64,000 nt of DNA from Nymphaea colorata. Taxonomy: Eukaryota > Streptophyta > Magnoliopsida > Nymphaeales > Nymphaeaceae. Position 1 is the first letter of the stretch, and each line of letters opens with the position of its first letter. Below are positions 11,704-22,988 of the stretch, piece after piece. The position numbers and the translations under genes are program-made. The stretch lies in assembly GCF_008831285.2 (NCBI RefSeq), contig NC_045145.1, forward strand, positions 21,220,040-21,284,039. The letters are read 5' to 3'. The notes beneath the pieces were generated by a model. That model had not been told where the DNA came from. It saw only the letters and a program-made list of their open reading frames with translations, and searched no databases.

Positions 11704-13850
11704 AAGCCATTTCTTCCATCAATGGCAACCTGTGACTCTGTTCTCATTTATGACCTTATTTATGTTATTGTTAGTAACCAAGTGAAAGATGTTCAAAGGG
11801 TGTGATTATGTTTTAAGAGTATTGGTTGTAACTATGTGATGACTAAGAATATTGGTTTTAAATCTTCCTTTGTAAAGAAAAATGTTATGGGCTTATGATT
11901 GTGATGTTCAAATTTATGAATAATTACAAAGTTTGAAATGGTCGCCTTTTGGATTTGTTCTCTTGAATTGATATGGTGTGGTGAGTCAGCTTTAACTCAT
12001 AATTAGTTGTTCACATGTGCTTCGTGTACAGAACTTGCGAATAGCCAATAAAAAAATTTTAACCATTTTCGGACTGACTTTTTTGCTTATACTTTTAAAA
12101 GAGGAACAACTACTTTAATTTTCTTCATAAAGGCTGCAGTTTTTATGAAAGCTATGGAATACGGGCTTCAGGTAAACATTCATATAAAAAAATTCGACTG
12201 CAGTTTTATTACTAAATTATATACTTAACTTTGTAAGTATTTTTTTGTTCATGTCAAATGATAGTTTCTTTGATGTTCTTATTTCAAATGTTGACAAAAA
12301 TTTAGATCCTTACTAGGAAAATTACAAAAGGTCGTCACTTTTTTTAAATATTGCAAAATTTTGTTAGAGTCACAGCAAAAGGTAGGCCTCAAAAAAAGAA
12401 AATTCTTAAATAGAACTTGTACATATCTAAGCCTTGATGGAACATATAAACCACTCCACGTTCGTGATAGGACTTGAAACTTGTCCTATATGAAGCATTT
12501 TCAAAAACCATCATAAATTTTATTACGACTTTAGTTTTCTCTTTATACGAACCAAAGCTTAGCTGCCGGATGGTTTGAGATTCACTAGATCATAAAACTA
12601 ATATTTTGAAATAGATAAATTATAACGTGAAGCTAAAACCAATTTATGAAGCATTCAGTAAAATTTCAGTCAACAATCCAAACACTTTACATCAAAGCTC
12701 GAGGTAGTACCAAGTGTGAGGCAAATTTACATTAATCTTTTACTTTTCTTTCTTTCAGCACTGTATGTATGTGAGGAACGTGAATCTTTTTAGTTTCATT
12801 GATCCATTAACTCCAACCATTTACGCTTCCCTCGAAAGCTATGACATTTTCACGGTCGCTTAAGAATCGTCACTTTCCGTCAAAATATTCAAATTGGCAA
12901 ACAAGTTTCAGACTTTCAGTATACATTCAAAATATTAAGTATGAGAAAACGATAAATGTATAATATTCTAATCGACGAATGTACTTTCAAATATTCTCCG
13001 TTTCGGTTAGATTTTACAATTCATTCATTTATTTATTTCCTGTGTTTTTTTTTGTTGGTATTTCGATAATTTTCTTTGGAAACGGGTTTGTGTTGGACAC
13101 ATGCCCATTCAAATTGGTTTAACTCGAATACGGCTGCGGTCTTTGAGGAGATTGAGGCGTTGGGTGCATGCAATAGATATGCTCTCACAAAAAATGTGAC
13201 AAAAAATGAAAAAATGTTACCTGAAAAGTGATTGCGCCGCCATATGAGTCTTTCCTGGGGATTGGACACAATTAAAGTTTCTAAATTTTTTATTAGAGTT
13301 CAAATATCATTTTAAAAAAAAAATTATTTAGAACAAGTGAATTTTTTTAAATTAACACGTAATTTTTAAAAAAAAAAATTTAAGGTGAACCTTTGAAGGG
13401 AGACTCGTTAAAGGAAAAGGTATTCCTGCCAGATTATTATCTGGACAGTAAAATAGAAAGGCAAGGACACTGTATTTTCATGTATACACGGAATCGTAGA
13501 AAAAGTAATCATTTGTGGATACATCCCATGAGATGTGAAGGCAACCAAAGCGTCATACGTTCTTAAAACTTCATCAACTTGTAAATATTTTCCAAAGTTC
13601 TGACCTTATACACGGAATATTCTTAGTCCAAACTTAATTTAATGGTTATATACGCCAGCGTCAGTATGATTAACATGCCAGCGTCGGTATGGTGAATAAT
13701 TAAAACCCTCTTAGTTTCACACTCAAACTTTTTGTAAAGACAAAAATAGAAATAAAAAAATAAAAAGACTATAGAATTTTTTTTTTTTTAACAAATTACC
13801 AAAATGTCATTTCCTCCATTTGGACGCAACTTTCTCTCCTTAATTTGATG
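11704..13850. other. 3' flank of Nudix copy 1, no gene seen
   Basis: Contains the 3' untranslated region and AT-rich intergenic DNA. The part at 12,240-12,680 resembles sequence just downstream of copy 2 (27,005-27,500), suggesting that the Nudix gene and its 3' flank duplicated together more than once. Block homology with A2 ends at about 13,250. I see no supported gene. Confidence 0.5.
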
Positions 13851-15110
13851 CTATTGCCTTTATTCTTCACGAGGAATGCTTTCAGACCAAGCAACTTAAT
13901 GGGTCCTGAAAAACCTAACTACTTCTGATGCAATACTACAGTATGTTTAATCAGACATTGCTTCATGCAATTAATTTTCCACTGAGTGCTAGCTGGTGTC
14001 ATGTGGACCATCCTCATATATCCATATCCACCATTTTGTCTTTGCAACGATCTCTAGTAACAAATTGTTACCATTCAGTGAAACTAGCGCAGATCCATGA
14101 AATACTGTAGTATTTTATGAACTTATCCAAAATTTTGGAGCAAAGTCACTATACAGTAACAATTTATTAAATGCCAAATGACCCCTTTATTTGAAAAATC
14201 TAGCTTCATTGTTATTTATCAAGGTTGAAAATTTTGAATGGTGCTTTTCTCACAAAATTTCTAACTTCACCACTGCCGATTTAGAGTGTTCCAATGAACC
14301 GAACGTCACCTCAGGAGCGGGCGTGCCCAACCAAACTCGTGTATCGACTCGCTTTCCTAGTTTGACATTTTGGGGTGCAGTTACTTGGAAAGTATCGGTG
14401 ACTTTAATCTGTCCTGACATCTTTCATCGTCGACACTCTCCTTCCCTTCTTCTTCCTTCATTCCTTCCTTCGCAATCTTCTATGCTCTATAAATATCAGG
14501 CATGAGCAGCTTCGAATTTGTATCTGAAGTTGAAGAATTTAAAAGGTGGTCTTCTAAGTTTCAACTTTTTCGCGTTGGACGTTGATCCTTTCCTGCTCCA
14601 GCAACTCGTTAACTCAAGGCTTTCGTTGGTTGGTTGATCATTGGCTGCTTTCTAGCGTTTTTGTGTTTCTCTCCTTCTGTCTGTTCCTTTATGATTTGAT
14701 GACGTTGCCACACGTACCTTCATCTCGTTCACCCGCTCCGTTGCGATTGACTTGCGTTCCTTGTTTGGAATCTGGAAAGAACGCTCTGATCTTTAAAGGC
14801 AATAGGTCATGTGCTCGTCCATCTATTAATCTCATCAAAATTTCTTTGACGAGCCTAGCTTTTTTGTCGCTAATGCTCATGTGGGATAGATTTTTATTTG
14901 TAAGCCACATGATAATATCAAACATATACATATATTTAACTTGTTTAGCTTGTTCATTTTCAGCCAACTTACGATGTTAATTATGTAGCGAAATGACTTC
15001 ATGTCTTAATGAGTAGGTTTTTTAACATAATTATCAAATTACATGCGATCATTTCATGAAAAAGGCTTGCAGATATGGTTTTAAGACGTTAATATCATAA
15101 CGATGTACAT
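13850..15110 (+). pseudogene. Orphan Nudix upstream and leader unit, coding exons missing
   Basis: From about 13,850 this resembles the flank before Nudix copy 1 (from about 6,200). From 14,370 it closely matches the promoter/leader of copies 1 and 3, including the pyrimidine tract, TATA box (14,488), the MSSFEF short frame at 14,502 and the following intron-like sequence up to about 15,108 (matching about 8,170). It stops there. No Nudix exon follows; the next gene is the NRAMP transporter. It is a truncated duplicate, with no protein product of its own evident. Confidence 0.75.
14488..14495 (+). promoter_or_regulatory. TATA box of the orphan Nudix leader
   Basis: TATAAATA in the same context as the TATA boxes of copies 1 and 3, and a better match than TATAAAC (copy 1) or TACAAATA (copy 3). 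If active, it would start a transcript reading toward the NRAMP gene. Confidence 0.45.
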
Positions 15111-15201
15111 GCAATCTTAATTTGCAAGCGTTTCCCACAAATTCTAGCCAAATGAATGGATTTGGGGAGGTGTTGAAGCTGTGTGGGGGTTTTGAGAGAG
15201 G

Positions 15202-15209
15202 TATAAATA
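15202..15209 (+). promoter_or_regulatory. Probable TATA box of the NRAMP gene
   Basis: TATAAATA lies 52 bases before the ATG at 15,261, within GAGAGAGGTATAAATACG. A start site about 30 bases downstream would leave a 5' leader of only about 25-30 bases. It lies about 95 bases beyond the end of the Nudix-derived sequence. Confidence 0.6.
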
Positions 15210-15260
15210 CGAAATGGGAATTTACCATGCCTGCATGGTCATCTGCTAGGTCTGTAGAAG

Positions 15261-18223
15261 ATGAACGCAAAAGAAGAGCCAGAGATGACAGGAATTAGTC
15301 ATGGAGGTCAAGTATCGGGTGAGGCTGAAGCGATGAAGACTCTCGAGAGGGAAGCTACTTCCTCAAAGGGGAAGAGTACCAGCAGAGCTCCTTCGGCGAA
15401 AGACGATCTAGAGGCTAACGAGTATCAGAAGCCTGAGCACGGCGACAAACCAGAGCATCTGCCTGAGGTTGGTCTCTCTCTCTCTCTCTCTCTCCCTCTC
15501 TCTGTGCTGAACCTTTGAGTTACTCAAGCAGAAACAGCAACCAGGAGGCGGAAAGCTCCTTTCCTTCTTTCTCTGATATGTGAGTCCTACATATCTACAT
15601 AGTTATGGCTATGAGACTACGTGTCTGCATGTGAGAAAATCAAGTTGATTTTCCAAAGTTGAATTCATTAAAACTTATTTCAAGATTATAGTTAATGGTA
15701 ATATACACACAAGTGAAAATGGAAAACCTTCTTTGAAGCAAAGCATGGCCTCTCTTCCTTTTCATCGTAGCTCATTTCCGCTGTTCAAGATTTGCATGCT
15801 TTAACATTTGGGTTTCTGAAACAGAACCACAGGCCAGGATGGAAGAGGCTGATCTCACATATCGGACCTGCATTCCTCGTTTGCATGGCTTTTATAGATC
15901 CCGGAAGCGGTAAGATAGAAATTTTCTTAGTTGCTGTGTTTAATTTTCATCACCCGAAATATTTCATGTGGAAAGTTTTTAATTAAAGATCATGTCAACT
16001 GCTGTAATGGACGTGCAGTGGAAACATTGTTCCAAACTGCATCACAAAATCAGTACCAGGTATGCTTCAAAAATCTTCAATAGACTATTTAAGAGAAGGG
16101 AGACGCCAGATTTCTTAGTTTGATTTCCTTTTGCAGTTGCTATGGGTTATCCTTCTTGGGTTCATCCTGGTTTTCTTAGTCCAGTCTCTTGCAGCCAATC
16201 TTGGAGTAGTAACAGGTACGTGCTTCATCGCTCATTAACCAGTAAACAAGACGATGTTGAGGTCAAACTCAAAGTGACCAGAAGGTGCTTATATAGCTGC
16301 TTGGAATGTGCAGGAATGCATCTTGCAGAGCATTATAGGCTTGAATACCCCAAATATTTGAATTATTGCTTCTGGATAATTGCTGAGGCTGCTGTTATAG
16401 GAGCTGACATATCAGAAGGTATGAAGGACAAAAGAGATATGACAAAGCAAAACCTCTCTCTCCAACATGTATTTAAATTGGTTCTTTTCTACTTGAACCA
16501 GTCATTGGAACAGCCTTTGCTCTCGACATATTGCTGCATATTCCCGTCGGGGTTGGTATTCTGCTTACAGGCTTGATTCCATTTATTATTGTTGGACTGC
16601 AAAAATATGGGGTAATTAATGGATTTCCCATCATTCTATTAAGTTTAGAGAGAGAGAGAGAGAGAGAGAGCGGTGGTTCTAATGAGAGGTGATTCTGCAT
16701 TCATGGCAGTTCCGGAAGGTGGAAATGGCGCTGGCAATGGTGGTGTTCGTGATAGCTGCGTGCTTCGTTGGGAAGCGTCCATACATGAAGCCCAAGCCTT
16801 CGGAGGTGTTTAAAGGCTTCATCCCTGGATTTAAGAATCGAGACACCGTAGCTAATGGCATTGCCTTCTTAGAGCTCTTATCATGCCGTGAGTTATAAAC
16901 CCCATCTCCCCTTTGTTTTTTCGTTTTTTGTTCCTTCTGAGGTCGGATGCACAGATATTTGGTCGTTGAAGCCTCGAACAAGCTTGTTCTAGGAAGCCCA
17001 CACTGTCCATATCTCCAGTGCAAAAATTGGACAAAAGAACGCTGTGTCCAGTGCGTTTTTGGGAGTGTTCTCAGTGTTCCATGCTCAACCAACCCCAAGA
17101 AGACAGTCACAACACGCTAAAGGCCTGAATATGTAACATGCCATTATGTATAAGGGTGGGTGCCGGACGGGGCCGCCAAGGGTGGGGCTGGGACCCAGCT
17201 CAGGTCTGGCCCGATTCAGCTCGTTAATAATAATAAAAAAATTATTTTTAAATATAATATATATTTTATTACTAAAAATATATTTGATATTAAAAAATAT
17301 TTTATAATTAAAAAATATTTTTTTATTATGACTGGGCCGGGCCGGGTGAAGCAGGGACCTGAGTCTCGAGCCCGATAGGCTGACCCTGTTTTACCACGCG
17401 AGCCGGGCCGGCCGGATGCCCACCCCTAATTATGCATGTTCTTATTAGATTTTGAGGATCGTTATCAAAAATCCACCCCCAGTCTAGGTACGTACATGAG
17501 CCATAACTCGATTCCATATATTGTGCGGCTTCGAGCTTGGTTCGAGGTTAGCTTAAACTCTACCCAATAGAGTAGGTCTCAGTTCAAGCTCCACTTGTTT
17601 AAACTTGTTTATTTGATTTGATCACTTTTTTTTGTTTTCATTTGAAAATTATAAAAGAAAACAGCAAATTAAACGAACTTACTCCAATGCAATCGACCCA
17701 AGTTCAGGTAACTCGAATTCAACTCAATTATAAAACTTGACATGGGGACGGGACCTCAACTAGAGGTGTGCATGGGACCAGGTATCCCACGGGTACCCCG
17801 CCCGTAAAAGCTAGATTGAGCTGACCTCATAAAATTTTAATATTATTTTTATTTTATTAATAATATATATTTTATTATTAAAATATATTTTATATTTAAA
17901 AATTTTATATTAAAAATAATTTTTATTTTAGCCGAGCAGGATTCAAACTCAGGTTTCAAACATCGAACCGTAGGCCGGGCCGGCCGGATGCCCATGAGAA
18001 CCATTGCATGGGATGCTTGTGGTGTTGATAACAATGGAGATCACTCATATGCAGAAATCGTGACAAGGGATCTTGAATTACGTAATTAATTGTGAGATCT
18101 ATGTATAGCGTTGCATGACTGACAAAGCGAACCCGTTTTATCTCTTTCCTTAGGCATAACCTGTTTATTCATTCAGCATTGGTTCTCACAAGAAGACCTC
18201 CTCAGTCTGTCAAAGGAATAAAT

Positions 18224-18261
<38 letters not shown>

Positions 18262-18404
18262 ACAAATACACATACATACATGGGGTTTCAGAGATATGGA
18301 CATTAAAAAAATAATCAAGTTCTTCTAATCAATCTATTTCAAAGTCAAAAGGAATAATTTTTATCCCTTCTTAGTTTTTTCGAAAGAGAAACATATATAT
18401 ATAT

Positions 18405-18483
<79 letters not shown>

Positions 18484-20405
18484 AAAAAGCACTCACAACT
18501 TTCAAGGAAGAGAACTCTCAACTTTCTTATGGGTTTGATTTTAAAACTTAGTAAACTTGTATCTCGTGTGCCTGTAGCGTGGTAGTTTATCTGATTCACT
18601 AGTTCACTTCTGCCGGCTTTTCCTTGCGTATGCACCAGGATGCCTGCCGATATTTCGGCATAGAGAGTGCACCACCAATGGCCCTGGCCCTATTCATCAA
18701 AATCGTTGCCGTCGTTGTCGCTGGAAGCATAAGCTTTGCAAGTAGTACCTCGCCGGCATCAGCAGCTGCACGCAAGGACCTTACTCTATACAATGCGGCC
18801 ATCTTATTGAAGGTACAAAGTGCCGGTCGAACAACCCATCTTTGTTAAACTTGATTAGAACTTCACACACACATGCACACACAAACCCTGAGCAAAAAGG
18901 AGAGGGGGAATTCAAATATGCTGAATATTGCCGGATGACTAAAAATGAAACATCATTTTTCTGAAAGCTAAGCTGTAGCAGCTGAAGTACTATATTTTTG
19001 GTTTTTAATTACATATCCTGCAACAATGTCTGGCATCCGGATTATTACAATTCTTATATATATGTATCCAGATAGTCGGAATTTTTATTAAGATGTAATA
19101 AAATTCAAGGTAAATATTAAGACAATAACACAATAATTGCTTTGGCAGGATGTATTAGGAAAATGGAGCAGACTAGTCTATGGCATCTCAATATTGGCAT
19201 CAGCACAACGCTCTGCTCTTACTGTTGGATGTTCTGGGCAATATGTCACGCAAGTAAGTTTGAGATACGTGGGATGCATACATTTTCATGAAATCTTCAG
19301 TTTGATTTATGTTTTAGACCAATCCCGGCATCATGTTTTGGATCCTCAGGGCCATCTATGGAGATCTCTTGGAACTGTATAGATTCATGGATGCCGCCAA
19401 CTTGGGTGGTGTTATTTCATCTACAGACAACAGTAGACCTAAGCATGAAGATCCATACGCATATCCAATTAGGATTACATGAAACAAAGTCCTATACATA
19501 GCCACCTGTTTCTTGCACTTCTATTGTTTGGACTTGCATCTTTTTTATCATGCTAAGCCGAAATGGTAATTTTTTCAGGGCTTCCTTCAAAAGAAGATGA
19601 AGAAATGGATCACAACAGTTGTGACAAGAGGAGCTGCAATCCTACCAAGCTTGATAGCTGCTCTAGTTGGAGGTCCATCAGCTTGCGCTCGACTAATCAT
19701 CATATCATCAGTATGTATTTCAGATATCCTCCATCTGAATGCCAAGACACAGTTAGTCTATGAAAATGAAACTTTATACATATATGTTGATGCTATTGAT
19801 GGATTTCTTGTTGGGATTAACAAGAGTTGCATATTCTGAATGCAGATGATGCTCTCCTTTGAGCTCCCATTTACCATACTGCCCCTCCTCAGGTTCACCA
19901 GCAGCAGGAAGAAGATGCGTTCATACAAGAACCATATAGCTGTAAGCTTCATTCACAACCAAATTTCATAATTATAAAGACCATATATAAAAACCATATC
20001 CATGTGATTAGTTTCACAAAAAGTGCTGTGGATGCAAAAAAACGTCCTTTGTTCAAATTTGCCCTTTTTTTTCTGTTGCAGGTGATAATTGCAGCATGGA
20101 TACTTGGATTATGTGCAGTAGGAATCAATGTTTACTATCTAAGCGTAGGCTTTGTTGAGTGGCTGGTCAACAACAAGTTGCCAAAGGCTGCGTCAGTGAT
20201 AATAGGGATCACGGTGTTCCCCATTATGATTGTCTACCTTGTAACAGCCGTCTATGTTATCTTCAAGAAGGCTGATGTAACCACAGACAAGACGCCGCCG
20301 CCACTGCCAATGGCAACCAGAAAGGACTCCATGGGCCAGACCATTGAGGAAGAAGAGGAGATACCACACAGAGAGGATCTTGTAGAGATGGCGGAGAGTC
20401 AATAA
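15261..20405 (+). CDS. NRAMP (SLC11) metal-ion transporter, 13 exons, frameshifted in exon 7; possible pseudogene
   Basis: Exons: 15261-15467, 15825-15909, 16019-16059, 16137-16215, 16314-16418, 16502-16611, 16710-16887, 18154-18223, 18639-18812, 19149-19253, 19579-19710, 19846-19941, 20082-20405. All junctions are GT-AG and phases agree, except that exon 7 is one base short. With that base counted the product is 568 residues: a hydrophilic ~70-residue N-terminus, then the multi-pass NRAMP core, which in this family couples proton flow to import of divalent metals. Landmarks are [17 protein letters not shown] (TM1), [30 protein letters not shown] (TM6, across the exon 7/8 junction) and [16 protein letters not shown]. 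Thirteen exons fit the plant NRAMP1/6 subgroup. Odd points: DPGN is DPGS in TM1; a missing G near 16,871 gives a stop at 18,219-18,221 in exon 8, leaving only the first half. A sequencing error cannot be excluded. Confidence 0.92.
17151..17428. mobile_element. hAT-like MITE in NRAMP intron 7
   Basis: 278 bp, starting TAAGGGTGGGTGCCGG and ending CCGGATGCCCACCCCTA, which are inverted complements with few mismatches. Flanks ATTATGTA (17,143-17,150) and ATTATGCA (17,429-17,436) are an 8-bp target duplication with one mismatch, the hAT signature. The core is AT-rich and there is no transposase. Confidence 0.8.
17762..17995. mobile_element. Second GC-rich-ended MITE in NRAMP intron 7, right end decayed
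   Basis: Starts AGAGGTGTGCATGGGACC and ends near GGGCCGGCCGGATGCCCATG, with an AT-rich core like the neighbouring element. I could not find a convincing 8-bp target duplication, so the right end may be truncated. Confidence 0.5.
18223..18480. repeat. CT and TA microsatellites in NRAMP intron 8
   Basis: A CT run begins right after the exon 8 donor (about 18,230-18,259), and a long TA tract occupies about 18,391-18,480. Reading frames through them are artefacts. Confidence 0.85.
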
Positions 20406-22230
20406 TCTAGAAGACCCAAAAATGGCGAGTTATATGCTGCCCTTATTATTTTTTCCTTTCTTTTCTGTATAATCAAATTGGGGATACGCCGTGTACCAGT
20501 ATCAGTGCAATCAAACAAATGAACATAATAGAAAATTATTTCATTACTTTAAAAATATGTACCTCTTCCGTGACAGGCGCACACACACACTCACACATAT
20601 AGAAGGATTCAAATCTGCTGAATTATGGATGCACGGATGACTAAAAACTAAACATTTGCAGCTGAAAAGCGTCCTATATATATAGTTGTTGCTAAAAGCA
20701 AGCGCCATAAAGGATTTCTGCATCACAGACCGTTTTTAATACCCATGTGGTGGTTGTGCATCATCTTGCGTAATGACCAGAATGACTCTGGTGATAAACA
20801 AACAAACCCTTTTTCATGAAAACAAAAGAAAATATAGAGAAAAGTTAAAAGTCTAAAATGATATTTCTTTTTGAAAAAAAATCCTAAAATAACCCAATTC
20901 TCACCTTTTTTGGAGGTGCATATATGTTGTGTGATCATCCCTAAACATGATCATTCATGGAATGGAGGGTCCAATGCCAAAACAAATTCAGCACATGGTG
21001 TGGAAGTCTTGTAGACTTACCTTCAAAGGCAAGCAATGGAAGGAAGAGGAAGAAACTATATTACACGTTTGGTTGTGCAATAGAATCATCTGAAAACTAA
21101 GAGGAACACAGGCGATGGTTTCAGCATGATATATATTTTCACGTTCTCCAACCATAATTAGAAGAAAGCTGTTGATGCGATGTGGAGGAATGGAAGAACT
21201 AGTAACCTTCAATTTTGAGAAGCAGGATGCTCAAAAGGAGGATTAGGAAACAAAAGACATCCAATTATGCAAATGCAATCCACCATAGTTGGCAAACTTG
21301 TTGGGATGACTCGAGAATCGCTCGAGTCAGCTCAGCAATTCGGCCACGAGTCAAGGTCTAGGCTGGCTCGCCCCTGACTTGGCCCTGATTTGCCGAGAAT
21401 CGCCCGATTTAGCTGCAGTAAAAATACATTATGGCTATTTGAATACTTGACTGAATTGAGGAATCGGCCCACGCATCACCCTCCCAAGTAGAGCTGAGGA
21501 AGCAACTGCAAACTCTCTCTCCCTCTCTATTTCATGTGTGCAGGCATGGAATATACGTGAGAGGCATTTAATGGTTGGGGAAAGTAGATTATTGATGTCT
21601 TGGGTCTCTGTACGTGACACAGTACACCTGACTGTGGACATCAGGGGCCAGCAGGGGTCATAGCCCTACTTCATACAAAAATTGTATAGTTATATTTTTG
21701 AAAAATTTTAATACGACTCATGTCAATTTTTTGAAAAATATTATTTGGCTCCCCTACAAATTTTGAAAATATTATTTGGTCTTCTCAATAAAAAACTTTT
21801 TTTTGTTCCACCCGTGTGGGGCACCGTGTCATACAAAGGGGTTTGGAGTACTCACTTTTCCAGATTTTTCTCAACCATGTGCTTTGTAATTGTATGTAAT
21901 TTCCCCGGTTTTTCTCAACCAAGTGCTTTGTAATTGTGTGCAAGTTTCTTCATCTTCTTCTTCGTCTGCTCTTTCCAATGCACTGCACTTCCCTCTTCTC
22001 GCTTTTGAAGCCGAGGACAAGAATAAATTATGCAGGGACAGTTCCGCGAAAGAGCACCCATCTGGGCCTGAGGAGCTTCCTTGAATGGCTTGCAGATTCG
22101 CCAAAAAATTGCTAGGAATATTATACGATTCACTAACAAAAAGTCGGTCAACGACGCAATTGGCTGTCTTTTTCCTTTTGAACTCTCTCTCTCCCCCCTC
22201 GCTTTCTTTCTACTTTCTTCCTTGCCTTGC
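20406..22230. other. Intergenic region between NRAMP and Nudix copy 2
   Basis: Contains the NRAMP 3' region and AT-rich DNA. About 21,300-21,410 has a cluster of ACTCG/CGAGTC words (GACTCGAGAATCGCTCGAGTC), partly palindromic. About 21,855-21,943 has a tandem duplication of roughly 50 bases (TTTTTCTCAACCA..GTGCTTTGTAATTGT twice). No gene that I can support. Confidence 0.5.
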
Positions 22231-22240
22231 TATTTAAAGA
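22231..22240 (+). promoter_or_regulatory. Probable TATA region of Nudix copy 2
   Basis: TATTTAAAGA occupies the position of the TATA box of copies 1 and 3. The leader that follows has a GAGGTTGAAGAACTTCAAAAG segment related to the GAAGTTGAAGAATTTCAAAGG of the other leaders. The short frame starting MSSFEF is not conserved here. The probable leader-intron acceptor is TTTCGCAG ending at 22,944. Confidence 0.35.
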
Positions 22241-22988
22241 GCAGGCGAGACCCTCATAATTCACCAGATCTCAACAATTAGCGGTTTCTCTTCATGTCTC
22301 CGCAGAGGTTGAAGAACTTCAAAAGTAGAGTTTCCGTCGGTTGAATTTTCCAAAATATTTCATGGCCATCTCCACAAAAGATCCATCCTTGACGGTTTTG
22401 TAGTCCTTTGGGTTTCTATCTTTCATCAGTTGCATTACTATGTGGTAATTTAACAACGCTAGTACTCTCGAGGGGACGTTTGGGCTAACCAACTGGTGAG
22501 AAACTGGTTGTCATCAACTGGTGAGAAACTGGTTGTCATTTTGATTATTGTGAGTGCTACTCTTATGAATTGCAACTATTGATAGCTCGATACTCTAATT
22601 GAGGGGTGTATCATGGAGCAACATCCACCTTCGACTCCAAGCGGTGAGCTGGTGAAGGAGAATGCTCCATCTACCGCGTCACGTACAAATAGTTCAGCAG
22701 AAAGTAACCATAGTATATACATCGCACAGATCAAGTAGACATAGTTTATAGCTTTATATTTATGTGCACATCCACGGGTAGTATTAAGTTGTTTATCTAA
22801 GTCATCTTAAGATGTAGATTATATATGTTAATGCAATACGATTTTATGACTTGTATAATTATTTCATGAACAATTTACGTGCGGATACGAGTTTTAAGAC
22901 ATTCAGGTCACAACTAGTTGCATTTTTTTTGTTCCCTTTCGCAGTTTGGTGTTTAAGATCCTGTGGGCTGATATCGGGAAGGAAGTCG

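Larger units (their letters stand above)
271..13250. repeat. Segmental duplication block A1 (partner 27,016-39,430)
   Basis: The whole stretch reads co-linearly with 27,016-39,430. Paired landmarks are the left junction (271 and 27,016), a Tourist-like element (2,594 and 28,876), a hAT-like element (3,602 and 29,895), the Nudix TATA region (7,294 and 33,234), the Nudix ATG (8,412 and 34,355) and stop (11,703 and 37,658), and a segment near 12,730 and 38,695. The offset shifts from about 26,745 to about 25,950 because of insertions and deletions. In Nudix exon 3 I count 12 differences in 138 bases, so the duplication is not very recent. Much of it outside the Nudix gene is non-coding. Confidence 0.9.

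Noticed and set aside
18345-18635. Frames rich in Tyr-Ile repeats (also near 488, 5,901, 14,689 and 27,166)
   Set aside because: They are translations of TA microsatellites, not genes.
21300-21410. Palindromic cluster of CGAGTC/GACTCG words, considered as a regulatory site array
   Set aside because: Such words are common in dispersed repeats, and no gene start lies close by. Nothing supports a regulatory role.
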